Part shown: piece after piece, positions 51,965-61,844 of the stretch | Layout of the letters: the number at the start of each line of letters is the position of its first letter | How positions within the stretch are numbered: position 1 is the first letter of the stretch | Source: Macrosoma leucophasiata | Taxonomy: Eukaryota; Arthropoda; Insecta; Lepidoptera; Hedylidae | Reading direction: 5' to 3' | DNA length: 64,000 nt | NCBI GenBank assembly: GCA_036365455.1 | Contig: JAWQUS010000030.1 | Coordinates: forward strand, 19,426,001-19,490,000 | Notes under the pieces: generated by a model | The model's input: only the letters and a program-made list of their open reading frames with translations | The model's database searches: none | Told to the model about the DNA's origin: nothing | Program-made: the position numbers and the translations under genes

Positions 51965-52140
51965 TTACTACAGTTATAAATGTGAAAGTATGTTTGTTAA
52001 TCAATCACGCTTAAGCGGCTGGACGGATTTTGATAAAATTTTGTACAACCACAAGTAGAGTATACACATAGGATACTTTTATCCCGTTCAGAGGTTCCTT
52101 ACGGTATTTTTATGTACACGCGGACGAAGTCGCGGCCAAA
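51965..52140 (+). mobile_element. Helitron-like remnant
   Basis: GTGAAAGTATGTTTGTTAATC, GGCTGGACGGATTTTGATAAAATTTTG, ending ACGCGGACGAAGTCGCGG without the CTAG end. Confidence 0.6.
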
Positions 52141-52521
52141 AGGTAGTCGATTGACTTGCGCTGTCAAACTTTCTAGTTGCCTCTGAAGGAAGAACAATTC
52201 TAACCTCAGGAATGCAAAGCTACAATATTCAATTGGAGCAGAGTCGTTTTATTGTCTGGATGACTATTTATTACTGTCATGATATAAATCATGTATAAAA
52301 TTTTCATACAGTTCAAAAACGAAGATCGCTAAATAAAATCCTATTTTCATAAAAAAAAATATCGAATCACCATTAGCTGTTTCCACCGATACGTATGTAA
52401 TTAATTAAGCTTGCCAGTGAAATATTAGATTTGGAGACACAAAAGCCAGTTACCTAATGTTTGCCTTTGACAAACCCCTGTCAAACGGCGGCCATCTTGT
52501 CCATCCGACCCCTGATACTAG

Positions 52522-52783
52522 TTCTTTTTTATTATCTAATCATCATTCAACGTTAGTTGTCATATATCTACATTTTCTGGACGATATAAACTTTTCTAAA
52601 TTCAGTTTTTTTTCTATTCAGTGCTTGACAACCAAGCACAGAACAGAAAAATATATCAGTTGAAAAATTTTGTACCTTACGTTTGCCTTTATGTAAAAAC
52701 TGAATTTAGAAAAGTTTATATTGTCCAGAAAATGTAGATATATGACAACTAACGTTGAATGATGAATAAATAATAAAAAAGAC
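52522..52783. repeat. Long inverted repeat, ~89 bp arms
   Basis: 52522-52610 and 52695-52783 are inverted copies with about three mismatches (core CAACGTTAGTTGTCATATATC, CTACATTTTCTGGAC, TATAAACTTTTCTAAATTCAG). The loop is ~84 bp. A transcript would fold into a long double-stranded stem. No coding; no clear target duplication. Confidence 0.85.
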
Positions 52784-52837
52784 ATTATTGAGCTAAAACT
52801 ATTAGTGACACGTTAGGCTTAAAATACCAAGAAAGTA

Positions 52838-53838
52838 TGTATGTATCTTCACGCCAGGTCCCTAACGGGGTAGGCAGAGAGTGTAGAGCGCCAGACATCC
52901 CGGTTCTGACAAACCTCTCGTGCCTCGTCTACCTTCATCATTCTCTTCATACATGCACGCCGATTCCTAAGACTTTTGACCCCACCATCAGACAGAACTC
53001 GACCTATTTGGTCATGGTAGGTCAGCCTTGGTCTTCCTGGGCCTCTGCAACCATCCACATTCGCATTGTATATCTGTTTAGTCATTCGCTCATTCGACAT
53101 TCTTTCTATATGCCCGAACCATCGGAGCATGCCTTTTTTCATTTTTACACCGATACTATAATTCACACAAAGTCTCTTTCTTACATCTTCATTACGAACG
53201 CGATCGGTGAGTGATACACCGCAGATCTTGCGCAAAGATCTCATCTCGACCGCGTTCAACTTACTTTCATGCTCTTTCCTGCATACCCAGCTCTCGCTTC
53301 CATATAAAAGCGTTGGAGTAAGTACAGCATTATGTACGGCTAGTCGAGCCCGCTGGCTGAGATGTTTAGATTCTAGCAGCTTACCCAACGCTCCATTCAC
53401 GCAATTCCCAGCAAGCACTCTTCTTTCTATGTCAATGGTGTACCTACCATCCTTGCTAAAAGCACATCCAAGATATACAATTTCATCCACCTGTTCTAAC
53501 ACTGCATCATCTACTACTACCCTTGCATTTGTTCTCTGTTCATCTCTTTCAAATAATAATACTTTAGTTTTATCCACATTCAATTGTAAGCCTTTCTCCA
53601 TACAATCCTCTTTCATGACTGTGACTAGTGCTTGTAGCCCAGATGGTGTAGAGCTAACAATTACCGCATCATCTGCGTAAAGCAGACAGTTCACCACTAA
53701 GTCACCCATACGCACTCCCACATCCATCAACTTCACCCTCTGGAGGCATTTGTCCAGATATATAATAAACAGCCTAGACGAAAGCATGCAACCCTGTTTG
53801 ACACCGATGTTAACATCAAACCAGGGTGACATGTTAAC
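52838..53838 (-). mobile_element. RTE LINE, longest copy
   Basis: 1001 bp between ACCAAGAAAGTA at 52826-52837 and 53839-53850. Extends ~25 bp further 5' than the 38.4 kb copy. Confidence 0.92.
52849..53838 (-). pseudogene. RTE reverse transcriptase, C-terminal two-thirds
   Basis: About 330 codons without a stop. It begins just before FDVNIGVKQGC (the QG of reverse-transcriptase motif B), then LFIIYLDKCLQRVKLMDVG, LLYADDAVIVSSTPSG with both catalytic aspartates, and the same C-terminus as the 38.4 kb copy. Differences from that copy are few (VLVF to VLLF, RYTTDI to RYTIDI, VNDSIG to VNYSIG). The open frame continues to an ATG at 53853, but its first residues come from the target duplication and flank. 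Endonuclease and fingers are absent, so it is immobile by itself. Confidence 0.9.
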
Positions 53839-53850
53839 ACCAAGAAAGTA

Positions 53851-54104
53851 CATGATTTTTATATCTATACATGTTCATAGAAATAAAAATCATGCACGTA
53901 CGTGCCTTACACGTTTACCTATTGTTGTGTTGAATTTGTAGGTACTTAAAGAAAATGTAAAAGGTATATAAAAAAAAGAAAAGGCCACTTTTAAGAGCCA
54001 TATGATGATACTGATTTTTTAATAATCTTTTTCTTTAATTCGGTCGTGTACTGCAATGCTATTAAAACTACAATGAAAAGTCTGACTCGTATTAAAACCT
54101 TTGC
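53851..54104. other. No recognised feature
   Basis: AT-rich DNA between the RTE copy and the 74 bp-TIR element; nothing seen on either strand. Confidence 0.5.
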
Positions 54105-54784
54105 TTATACAGGGTGTCCCAGAATGCGACGTCAAGCCGGTACTGGGTGATAGGTCAGGTTATAACAGTTATCAGAAAAATACAAAAAAAAATCTATGTC
54201 ATGTATTTTAAAAATTATTACCATTTGGAAAAAAATACAGAAAATGTACACCTTGTAATGCATTTTTACTTCCCGTTTTTACAAATTTCCACTTTTTAAT
54301 ATTTCTTTTATTGTTTTGTAACCCTGACTAATGTTTCTGTACATTTTTCTTTAAAATAAAATATATTTCACAAGCATGTGTTAATGCGAAATAATATAAA
54401 ACAATTATTAAGGGTAAAAGCGACTTCTTTACGATATTCAATAAACTGAAAAGTCTATTATATCGGTTGCCTAACTAGCATAGTTGGTAATAGATGGCGC
54501 TACTGCTACCATAAAGCAATGCAATAGATGTGAAGGAAAGATTTGACAAATCGGGCAGGGCTTCAGTAGCTCAATTGGAAGAGCGGCTGGACTAGATTCC
54601 CAGTAGGTCGCGAGTTCGAGCCTCGCCTGAAGTCAAATTTTTCTTTCCATTTTTCTTTAAAATAAAATATATTTCACAAGCATGTGTTAATGCGAAATAA
54701 TATAAAACAATTTCTGATAACTGTTATAACCTGACCTATCACCCAGTACCGGCTTGACGTCGCATTCTGGGACACCCTGTATAA
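54105..54784. mobile_element. Element with 74 bp perfect TIRs carrying a tRNA-like unit
   Basis: Positions 54105-54178 and 54711-54784 are exact inverted copies (TTATACAGGGTGTCCCAGAA..., then CGACGTCAAGCC, TACTGGGTGATAGGTCAGG, TTATAACAGTTATCAG). The outermost TTATA/TATAA may include the target. 680 bp, no transposase. Inside, from 54347, lies tRNA-like unit E, whose tail ends exactly at the right TIR. Superfamily not settled from the sequence. Confidence 0.85.
54347..54710 (+). mobile_element. tRNA-like unit E, tandem form
   Basis: Order: tail (54347-54403), spacer (54404-54556), head (54559-54637), tail (54640-54710). The two tails are direct repeats of ~60 bp (TTCTTTAAAATAAAATATAT, TTCACAAGCATGTGTTAATG). 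Head: acceptor GCTTCAG/CTGAAGT pairs, D arm GCTC...GAGC, T arm GCGAG-TTCGAGC-CTCGC perfect; anticodon loop appears to be 9 nt, so not a standard tRNA. Pol III boxes look usable. Confidence 0.7.
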
Positions 54785-55930
54785 ACCGTACCGCACAAGT
54801 GTAATTCGCTTATTACCCGACTGCAACAAAAGGAGGGTTATGTTTGTATTATTTGTTTACACACATATTATCATTATTTTGTTAAGAAAAATGTTGTATG
54901 ACCTCACAGAATATGAGATCTGATTCGTATCGTATTCGTTGGCCAAATGCCGGATATTTTGACTGCAAATATTTATACCAGATCTGGATAGAAGCCAAAT
55001 ATGTCCTGGAAAGTGACACATGACAATCAAGGATATTTATCAAATAGATGCATTGCCTGCGCTTCTACGGCGGTAAAAGAAAAGATGAGCAATTGCCCAG
55101 AGATCTTCTGAAACTTCGACTACATGAGCTGCACATGTAATTCGATTATGTCTGAATGTCTACGAATAATAATTTAAAGAAGTGTGATTAAGCCAAAAAT
55201 CGTTCCACGTCAATAGACACAGTGTGGGTAGGGTTTAAAAAGGACACACTGCAGCGTGTCAGTCTATTGCACGTGTTCTTGTCGCTCGGCAAAATAACGT
55301 TGTCGCGACCAATCAAATGCTAGCATTTTCTGTGTTGAAAATACTCACAGTATTTGTTATGATTGCAGTAAGTTAGTTAGTTTGCGTAAATGGAACCCCC
55401 CCTATTTTTTCTGTCTGTATGTATGCGAAAAGTTGTGAACGGATTTTGTTCATATGATTTATCAATATCTGTACTTATACTAGTATTTATCGAGATATCA
55501 CGATTTTTGTAAAAAAAAGTCGGGCGCGTCCCCACAATAAAATCAATACCACTCTTGCGGAGCTGCGGCGGGTCGCTAGTTTTTAATAATAGTTTTTTTA
55601 TATATATTTTTCTTTCTGCTATTGTGCCTTTAATTTTGCACTGTTTTGAGTGGAATGATATTGGTGTATGAGACATCCATTTGTAAAACGCCATCGGTGA
55701 CAACCCTGAGCATGCAACACACATCAGGGACTTCGCATTGCACTCAATTCATTACACTGGTCCGATAACGGATTTCAACTGAAACCTCCATGCTAATCTT
55801 GATTGCATTCTCCCGGGCATTTCGGAAATTGTTTATGTTGACGACTGTGTGACCTGTGTGTGCTTTGTCGTATAGTGTTGCTGTGTTAGTGTGTGCTGGA
55901 TGAGGGTGCTTTTGCTTTATGTCGGAGTGT
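54785..55930. other. Unassigned stretch
   Basis: GTCAATAGACACAGTGTGGG (55211) and ACACACTGCAGCGTGTCAGTCTATTG (55244) make an imperfect inverted pair. The 115-codon minus frame at 55377-55724 has no recognisable domain. Confidence 0.35.
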
Positions 55931-56245
55931 AACCTAAATGTGACTACAAGCGCCATCTAGTCTGTCGGAGACGTAATCTAATTTTGACTAGGGTAGATTG
56001 TTTAATAGAGAATAGTAGGTGGCGCCACGGTCGGCTTAGATACTTGGGATTTGTAACCTTAGAGGGGATAGTTACTAGCCGATATCGGGTTTATAAAGGC
56101 TAGCAAATAGTTCATGACGATCATTCAGTCACAGTCACACAGTTGAATCGAATTATTATTGGGCAGTTATGCTGCCAGTTAGAACAGTGAACGTCAGTGA
56201 AATGAAAGTGATATAAAGCGGGTAGTTCTGAATCAAATGGGCTAC
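55931..56245 (+). promoter_or_regulatory. Possible promoter or solo-LTR-like segment
   Basis: TTTATAAAGGC (TATA box, 56090-56100) is followed 30-35 bp on by ATCATTCAGTC, matching the insect initiator TCAGT (56125-56129), then CACACAGTTGAATCG. Upstream CAAGCGCCATCTAGTC and GTAGGTGGCGCCACGG add to an LTR-like look. No LTR pair, primer site or coding sequence is seen, so this may equally be a host promoter whose gene lies elsewhere. Confidence 0.3.
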
Positions 56246-56688
56246 TAGTGATAGTAGTAGTATTGTATCCTGATAATTGTGGATTCCCGGTCCGAAGGGT
56301 TTCTTGCCCGTTCTTCCCTGCCGGAAGTAATCGAATGGGTGGATCTTTGGCAATATACGACTTTCTTCTGCCAACCTGTGCTTTATTTCATCATCCGCTC
56401 GAGTACCTACAGATGCCCACAAACACGAGTAACATGTCGGCTTATGGAAAGACACGCCCACAACACTACCTAAATATCCTGGCTGGAGAGGTCTCATGCC
56501 GATATGTATGCTACGTTGCTATGGATGCGTTTGATATCCACCAATCATATTCATTGGTGCACATAGCTTAGCACTGGTGGAAACGGATTCAACTAAGAAA
56601 ATGTTTTTATATGAAAGGATGTTTGCTTCGGATGCGTGCTATGGGCCGTCGCTAGTTGCAGTGACGGACCGCATTACCTAATATATAT
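56246..56688. other. No recognised feature
   Basis: Overlapping frames on both strands (56156-56497 minus; 56248-56571 plus) show no domain. GCATTACCTAATATATAT just before SINE-A copy 34 is a scrap of another SINE-A. Confidence 0.35.
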
Positions 56689-56984
56689 TTTTTTTTTTTT
56701 TTTTTTTATGTAATGGAAGTGGCAAACAAGCATGCAGTTCACATTGATGTTAAGTGATGACTGCAGCCTATAGACACTTACATGAAGACCAAGGCCAAAA
56801 TGCAGATGCGTTACCACTCCTGAGGCCTGAGGTGTTATGCCTCTGTGCCGGAAATTACAGGGCCGTACATTACCACCTGACCGGAACACGATAGTGCTGA
56901 ACACTACCATTTAGCGGCAAGTAAATTAGGTAATGCGGTGGTGCCTACGCCCGCGAGCTCCGTCACTGGAGCTCTACCACCAGT
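56688..56984 (-). mobile_element. SINE-A copy 34, full length
   Basis: T-run of about 19 bp, GAAGACCAAGGCCAAAATG and AAGTAAATTAGG shared with copy 23, suggesting a common source. Confidence 0.9.
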
Positions 56985-57005
56985 AAAACTTACCTTAAAT
57001 GGTAA

Positions 57006-57155
57006 CCCCCTTATTCATAAACGTATTTTAGCTAAAGTGTTGCTAATCTCTCTTTTGTCTTTTTCTATCCTGCACATTTGACAATGCAACTGACAAAGAC
57101 AAAGCATTCTATAGCTAAAACGTATCTAATGTACCTACGTTTATGAATGAGGGGG
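57006..57155. mobile_element. Harbinger-like MITE, copy 4
   Basis: 150 bp, CCCCCTTATTCATAAACGTA and ACGTTTATGAATGAGGGGG, TAA on both sides (57003-57005 and 57156-57158). Same orientation as copy 1. Confidence 0.8.
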
Positions 57156-57158
57156 TAA

Positions 57159-57349
57159 GTATTCAGCACTATCGTGTTCCGGTCAGGTGGTAATGTACGG
57201 CCCTGTCATTTCTGGCACAGAGGCATAACTTAGGCCTCAGGAGTGGTAACGCATCTGCATTTTGACCTAAGCCTTTGTATAGGCTGCAGTCATCATTTAA
57301 CATCAATGTGATTTGCGTGCTTGTTTGCCACCTCCAATAAATAAAAATC
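57159..57349 (+). mobile_element. SINE-A copy 35, 5' truncated
   Basis: ATTCAGCACTATCGTGTTCCGG to GTTTGCCACCTCCAATAAATAAAAA. TTTGTATAGGCTG shows a ~10 bp deletion. Confidence 0.8.
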
Positions 57350-57640
57350 TCTTTCACTAAATGAAAGAGAATGACAAAGAATGTCCCATTTTTTTTTTGT
57401 TTAGTCTTGTCTTGCCGTTTGTAAAAGAGAGTATGGAACATTTTGTTGATACCTATTTTTATTATTAAGTATTTTTGGACCATTATTTATTTTATTTTGT
57501 TTACTTTGACATATTAATCAACGTATCAGTTGTTATTCGCTTTAATTTTAATTTTGTAATTTGACCTATCATAAGGAAATTCTATTCTTTCCAAGTGATT
57601 AAATAAATGTTTGAGTCTGAGTTTGAAAATAACAGTATTA
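57350..57640 (+). mobile_element. LINE-T2 3' end, copy 2, sense
   Basis: Reads sense: GAATGACAAAGAATGTCCC, CTTGCCGTTTGTAAAAGAG, GACCTATCATAAGGAAATTC, then AATAAA inside GATTAAATAAATGTTTGAG and a TTTGAGTCTGAG tail. The AATAAA may be the polyadenylation signal. Confidence 0.7.
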
Positions 57641-57950
57641 AACGCTACAATGTAATGTATTTCTTCTATTTTTATCTATGTCAATTGCCACGCAATAGCT
57701 ACGCACTTCCGTAAGCCGGCGCGGTGCGGCGGCGGAGCGGCCACGTGCCGGTATCGACCCGACTTCGTTAGCATTCAGGGTGGCGATAAACGGTGGGATT
57801 GCCTGCACAAATGTTTTAAACTAAGTATTTTATGTTGTGGAATAGAAAATAGTTGGGTTATATGCGGAATAAGTAAACATAATATGACTATATCTTTTGG
57901 ATATAGAGGAAAAGGCATTTTGTGCAAACACCTACGATTCTCTAGTAATC
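57641..57950. other. GC-rich patch, no gene
   Basis: 57713-57770 (GCCGGCGCGGTGCGGCGGCGG...) is the most GC-rich point of this half. Both strands read; no domain or frame worth naming. Confidence 0.35.
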
Positions 57951-57952
57951 CT

Positions 57953-58121
57953 ATTTTTTTTTTTTGTTATAAAAGTGGCAAACAAGCGTGCAGTTCACAT
58001 TGATGTTAAGTGATGACTGCAGCCTATAGACACCCACACAATGACCAGAGGTCAAAATGCAAATGCGCTGCCACTCCTGAGGCATTAGGTGTTATGCCTC
58101 TGTGCCGGAAATTACAGAGCC
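57953..58121 (-). mobile_element. SINE-A copy 36, 5' truncated
   Basis: T-run, TTGTTATAAAAGTGGCAAACAAG to GAAATTACAGAGCCTG; belongs to the AATGACCAGAGGTC subgroup. Confidence 0.8.
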
Positions 58122-58263
58122 TGTTAGTGGCTTTTTTAATCTTATCTTATCTTTAGATAGTAATGTATGGCCCCGTAATAACTATCACAGAGACTTAACA
58201 ACTTGCCGCGCTGTGCCGTTACTCGATGGCCGGCACCGCACAGTACACATGGATCCACACCCC

Positions 58264-58503
58264 AACTGTAACTCAAGCTCAAACTCAAAAATTAATTTAA
58301 TCACTTGGAAATAATAGAATTTGCTTGTGATAGGTCAAATTACAAATATAAAATTAAAGCGAATAACAACTGATACGTTGATTAATATGTCAAAGTAAAC
58401 AAAATAAAATAAATAAAAATGGTCCAAAAATACTTAATAATAAAAATAGGTATCAATAGAATGTTCCATACTCCCTTTTACAAACGGCAAGATAAAACTA
58501 AAT
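58264..58503 (-). mobile_element. LINE-T2 3' end, copy 3
   Basis: AACTCAAGCTCAAACTCAAAAATT tail, then the copy 1 sequence nearly unchanged to GGCAAGATAAAACTAAATAG. Confidence 0.7.
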
Positions 58504-58832
58504 AGGAGTAATTTTATTTCAAGATGTGTAGCTTTCGAAAACGGTTACGGTAAATAAATGAACAATTTATCTGACTACAGTTATGAAAAAGAAATCGATA
58601 AAAATGACTCAGGTTATAAAATAAGCCCTTTTAAAATAGTCGGTAGCCCTAACTGTAACAAAGACGAACGGGGGACTGCCAAAAGTTTATAACTTAGCTT
58701 AGCTTTCGGGAAATGAAGGAAATTTGGGTAGGCGCGCCCTGAATATAACAGTTTAGGCAGCTTACTTATTGCTACCAAATAATTATTTTCCCTCTAGTCT
58801 CTAAGGTCTAGGTCAGAGACATAAAGACTAAG
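58504..58832. other. No recognised feature
   Basis: GACATAAAGACTAAGGAGTC just before the RTE insertion is a short inverted motif; nothing else is seen. Confidence 0.4.
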
Positions 58833-58844
58833 GAGTCTTTATGT

Positions 58845-59412
58845 ATGTATGTATCTTCACGCCAGGTCCCTAACGGGGTAGGCAGAGAGTGTAGAGGGCC
58901 AGATATCCCGGTTCAGACAAACCTCTCGTGCCTCGTCTACCTTCATCATTCTCTTCATACATGCACGCCGATTCCTAAGACTTTTGACCCCACCATCAGA
59001 CAGAACTCGACCTATTTGGTCATGGTAGGTCAGCCTTGGTCTTCCTGGGCCTCTGCAACCATCCACATTCGCATTGTATATCTGTTTAGTCATTCGCTCA
59101 TTCGACATTTTTTCTATATGCCCGAACCATCGGAGCATGCCTTTTTTCATTTTTACACCGATACTATCATTCACACAAAGTCTCTTTCTTACATCTTCAT
59201 TACGAACGCGATCGGTGAGTGATACACCGCAGATCTTGCGCAAAGATCTTATCTCGACCGCGTTCAACTTACTTTCATGCTCTTTCCTGCATACCCAGCT
59301 CTCGCTTCCATATAAAAGCGTTGGAGTAAGTACAGCATTATGTACGGCTAGTCGAGCCCGCTGGCTGAGATGTTTAGATTCTAGCAGCTTACCCAACGCT
59401 CCATTCACGCAA
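58845..59412 (-). mobile_element. RTE LINE, 5' truncated
   Basis: 568 bp between GAGTCTTTATGT at 58833-58844 and 59413-59424. Shares its sequence with the 38.4 and 52.8 kb copies apart from isolated substitutions. Confidence 0.92.
58857..59412 (-). pseudogene. RTE C-terminal fragment, open
   Basis: About 184 codons, from VNGALGKLLESKHLSQRARL through LLYGSESWVCRKEHES to the stop. Variants: NAVEIRSL, HIEKMSN, EVCLNRDIWPSTL. Palm motif absent. No stop or shift. Confidence 0.88.
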
Positions 59413-59439
59413 GAGTCTTTATGTCTCTGTGATAATTAT

Positions 59440-59513
59440 TACATTACATCACCATCTAACCGGAACACGACAGTACTGAACACTACCATTTGGCGGCAGA
59501 TAGATTAGGTAAT
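59440..59513 (-). mobile_element. SINE-A copy 37, fragment
   Basis: ATTACATCACCATCTAACCGGAACACGACAG...GGCAGATAGATTAGGTAATACG; it hosted the 58.8 kb RTE on its tail side. Confidence 0.65.
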
Positions 59514-59730
59514 ACGATGGTACCGACGGTACCGACAATAAAAAAAAATTAAGAAGCCACGCAGACAGAGAGCGGTCTGGAGATCAGAGTTCCGAGTTCA
59601 GAGTTCTTAAGAATGTGCAGAGTCTATACAACAACGCACATAGCGGGCAGTCAGACCGCGTCGGTCAAAGCGGAACGTCACGTTCTATGAGTTCTTTTCC
59701 CGCCTAGATAGAGACCGCTGGTACGCCGCG

Positions 59731-59859
59731 ATGTCTGAGGTTGGAAACACGGAAAAATTAATTGAATTGGTTAGGGAAAGGAGTTTATTATATGATTTAA
59801 GTGATGTAGACTATAAAAATCGTGACAAAAAAGCAAAATTGCTGTTCATCTTTAAGTAA
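59731..59859 (+). pseudogene. MADF-domain N-terminus, truncated
   Basis: A 42-codon frame from ATG 59731 to TAA 59859: MSEVGNTEKLIELVRERSLL then YDLSDVDYKNRDKKAKLLF. The pattern L-I-x-L-V-x-x-x-x-x-LY-D-x-x-x-x-D-Y-K-N-R is the first helix and turn of the MADF (Myb/SANT-like) DNA-binding domain; a full domain is ~80-90 residues, so the second half is lost. In Harbinger transposons a Myb-type protein helps bring the transposase to DNA. A host MADF gene fragment captured by the element is the alternative. Confidence 0.65.
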
Positions 59860-60206
59860 AACCTGAAAAATACTATTGAATTCGCCTTGTTCTTCTCGCG
59901 TTGTGTTAATTGGGTGCACCCAATACTTACTTTTCTCTTTAAAAGCCCTTTAGGTACACAAGACCAAAATTAAATATTCTTCATCGAAAGATAAACTTTC
60001 TATGGATATGTTGCATGTACAAAGACATTTTAATTCAATGAACTGTTAGGTACCTACTCGTAAAGTTGTAGAGCCTATTTAGCTGTTATAGTTTTCCCCA
60101 CTAGTAATATTAGTGTCTGAGCTACGGACAGACGGGCGAACGGGCGGACGGACAGACGGACAGATGGATGGATCTACATAGCGAAATTATGTGAGTTCCT
60201 ACAAAT

Positions 60207-60364
60207 AATTTCCGGCACAGAGGCATAACACCTAATGCCTCAGGAGTGGCAGCGCATCTGCATTTTGACCTCTGGTCATTGTGTGGGTGTCTATAGGCTG
60301 CAGTCTTCACTTAACATGAATGTGAACTGCATGCCACATTTATTAAATAAAAAAAAAAAAAAAA
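60207..60364 (+). mobile_element. SINE-A copy 38, 5' truncated
   Basis: TTCCGGCACAGAGGCATAACACC to CATGCCACATTTATTAAATAAAAAAAA; the CTTGTTTG just before the tail is deleted. Confidence 0.8.
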
Positions 60365-60486
60365 CTAAATTAAAACACGAGAATTTGAACGCCACCTGTG
60401 TGCGTCGGAACTCTTGAGCGGTCAACGGAGACTAGAACGCGGAACCAAACTGAACCCTGACCGCTCTCTGTCTGCATGGGCTCTAA

Positions 60487-61048
60487 ACATACATCACTGT
60501 ACTTATTTCACACATCGGCGTAGATTTTCGTAGATACCGCTACGGTGCTACGAATATCTCGTAGACCTACAAAATTACGTAGACTACACGACTAGAAGTG
60601 GTATAATATGAGCTTGGTTATTCGCCTTCATGTGATGAGGGTCAATCTCCTTGACCTTTATATGTCGTCGTCAAAGGCTTTTTGTATCTTTTTGTTTTAT
60701 CTATGACTACTATTTATTAAAAGAAGGTTATTTATGTTTGCGTGTGTAGCAAAAATAAATACTATGACTTATTTTATCCTACCTCGTAGTGTGTCTGCAT
60801 TTGGAACTTTGCTAAGTGATTTACTAGGTATGATGTTGACGAATAAGTTTTTATTTATAAATGATTATTATTAATATCTATCAAATTATTATTTTTAAAT
60901 TATTATTCACTAGGTTGTAACTTGACAATGAAAAAGTGCCCTAGTAAGTAATCCAGTTTAAAATGTATTTTTTTTTTTTTTTTTTCTTTTCGGTTATTAA
61001 ATGTACAAGGTGTAATTAAATCTACAATCTGAACCATGGGTCATAGTT
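60487..61048. other. No recognised feature
   Basis: A short run of variants of CGTAGACTACAC / CGTAGATACCGC / TCGTAGACCTAC (60520-60600) stands out; otherwise AT-rich, with a T-run at 60968. Confidence 0.4.
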
Positions 61049-61049
61049 C

Positions 61050-61352
61050 CTGGTGGTAGAGCTCCAGTGACGGAGCTCGGGGGCAAGTGAATTATGTAAT
61101 GCGGTGGTGCCTACACCACCGCATTACATAATTCACTTGCCGCTAAATGTGCATGCAGCACTATCGTGTTCCGGTCAGGTGGTAATGTACGGCCCTGTAA
61201 TTTCCGGCACAGGGGCATGACACCTTAGGCCTCAGGAGTGGTAACGCATCTGCATTTTGACCTTGGTCTTTGTGTGGGTGTCTATAGGCTGCAGTCATCA
61301 CTTAACATCAATGTGCACTGCATGTTTGTTTGCAACTTCCATTACATAAAAA
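61050..61352 (+). mobile_element. SINE-A copy 39 with internal palindrome
   Basis: CTGGTGGTAGAGCTCC to CAACTTCCATTACATAAAAAA. After GGAGCTCGGGGG a 28 bp block is present inverted and then direct (61082-61109, loop CCTA, 61114-61141), whereas normal copies have it once. Confidence 0.85.
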
Positions 61353-61640
61353 ATATATATATATTAATACAGGGCGTTCAGTACTCGATTCTCGTCCAAA
61401 ATATGTATCCAATATAGATTCTTAAGTTTTTAACGAATTATCCCGCCAAATTACAAAATAGAAGTTATTCTCACGCGCGCGCCCTGCAACATATTATGGG
61501 TATGAGGCGATAAGTATAGTTAAGTATGATTACCTATAAAACTCGACCTTGTTTACTTCGCTACGGTCGTCTGTCTGGCTCAAAAAGTAGCTAAAAGTCA
61601 CTTAACTTAACGAGAAATTAATTTTTTTTTTTTTTTAATG
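61353..61640. other. No recognised feature
   Basis: TTAATACAGGGCGTTCAGTACTCG at 61367 looks like the edge of an unlisted element. Nothing coding. Confidence 0.4.
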
Positions 61641-61842
61641 CTTATACACACTGCCTCACAGTAGGTATAAACCTGTGACGTGGGTGCTGTTGTACACATA
61701 CAACACATACACAAACACCCAGACCCGAAACAAATATCTGTTCATAAAGGCCATACAAATATTTGTCCCGGTGCGGGGATCGAACCCGCGACCCTTCGAA
61801 TCAAACGGTCATCTCACACCGCTGGACTAACCGGGTCGTCAA
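61640..61842 (-). mobile_element. SINE-D copy 3
   Basis: Complete reverse copy: head GACCCGGTTAGTCCAGCGGTG, T arm CGCGGGTTCGATCCCCGC, body AAATATTTGTATGGCC, GGTTTATACCTACTGTGAGGC, and the T-run (61621-61637) as A-tail. Confidence 0.8.
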
Positions 61843-61844
61843 AA

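Larger units (their letters stand above)
59553..60483 (+). mobile_element. Harbinger-like element with MADF fragment
   Basis: 931 bp flanked by TAA (59550-59552 and 60484-60486). Ends GAAGCCACGCAGACAGAGAG and, inverted, GAGCCCATGCAGACAGAGAG, identical over GCAGACAGAGAGCGGTC. A 3 bp TWA target and a MADF/Myb-type accessory protein both suit PIF/Harbinger. No transposase remains. A SINE-A fragment (60207-60364) lies inside. Confidence 0.65.

Noticed and set aside
54559..54637. True tRNA gene
   Set aside because: Acceptor, D and T arms pair, but the anticodon loop is 9 nt by my reading and the same head recurs with a fixed tail and spacer in several places, so it is a repeat unit. tRNAscan-SE would decide.
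55377..55956. Integrated viral gene
   Set aside because: The minus-strand frames here show no viral domain, and nothing else in the window looks viral.
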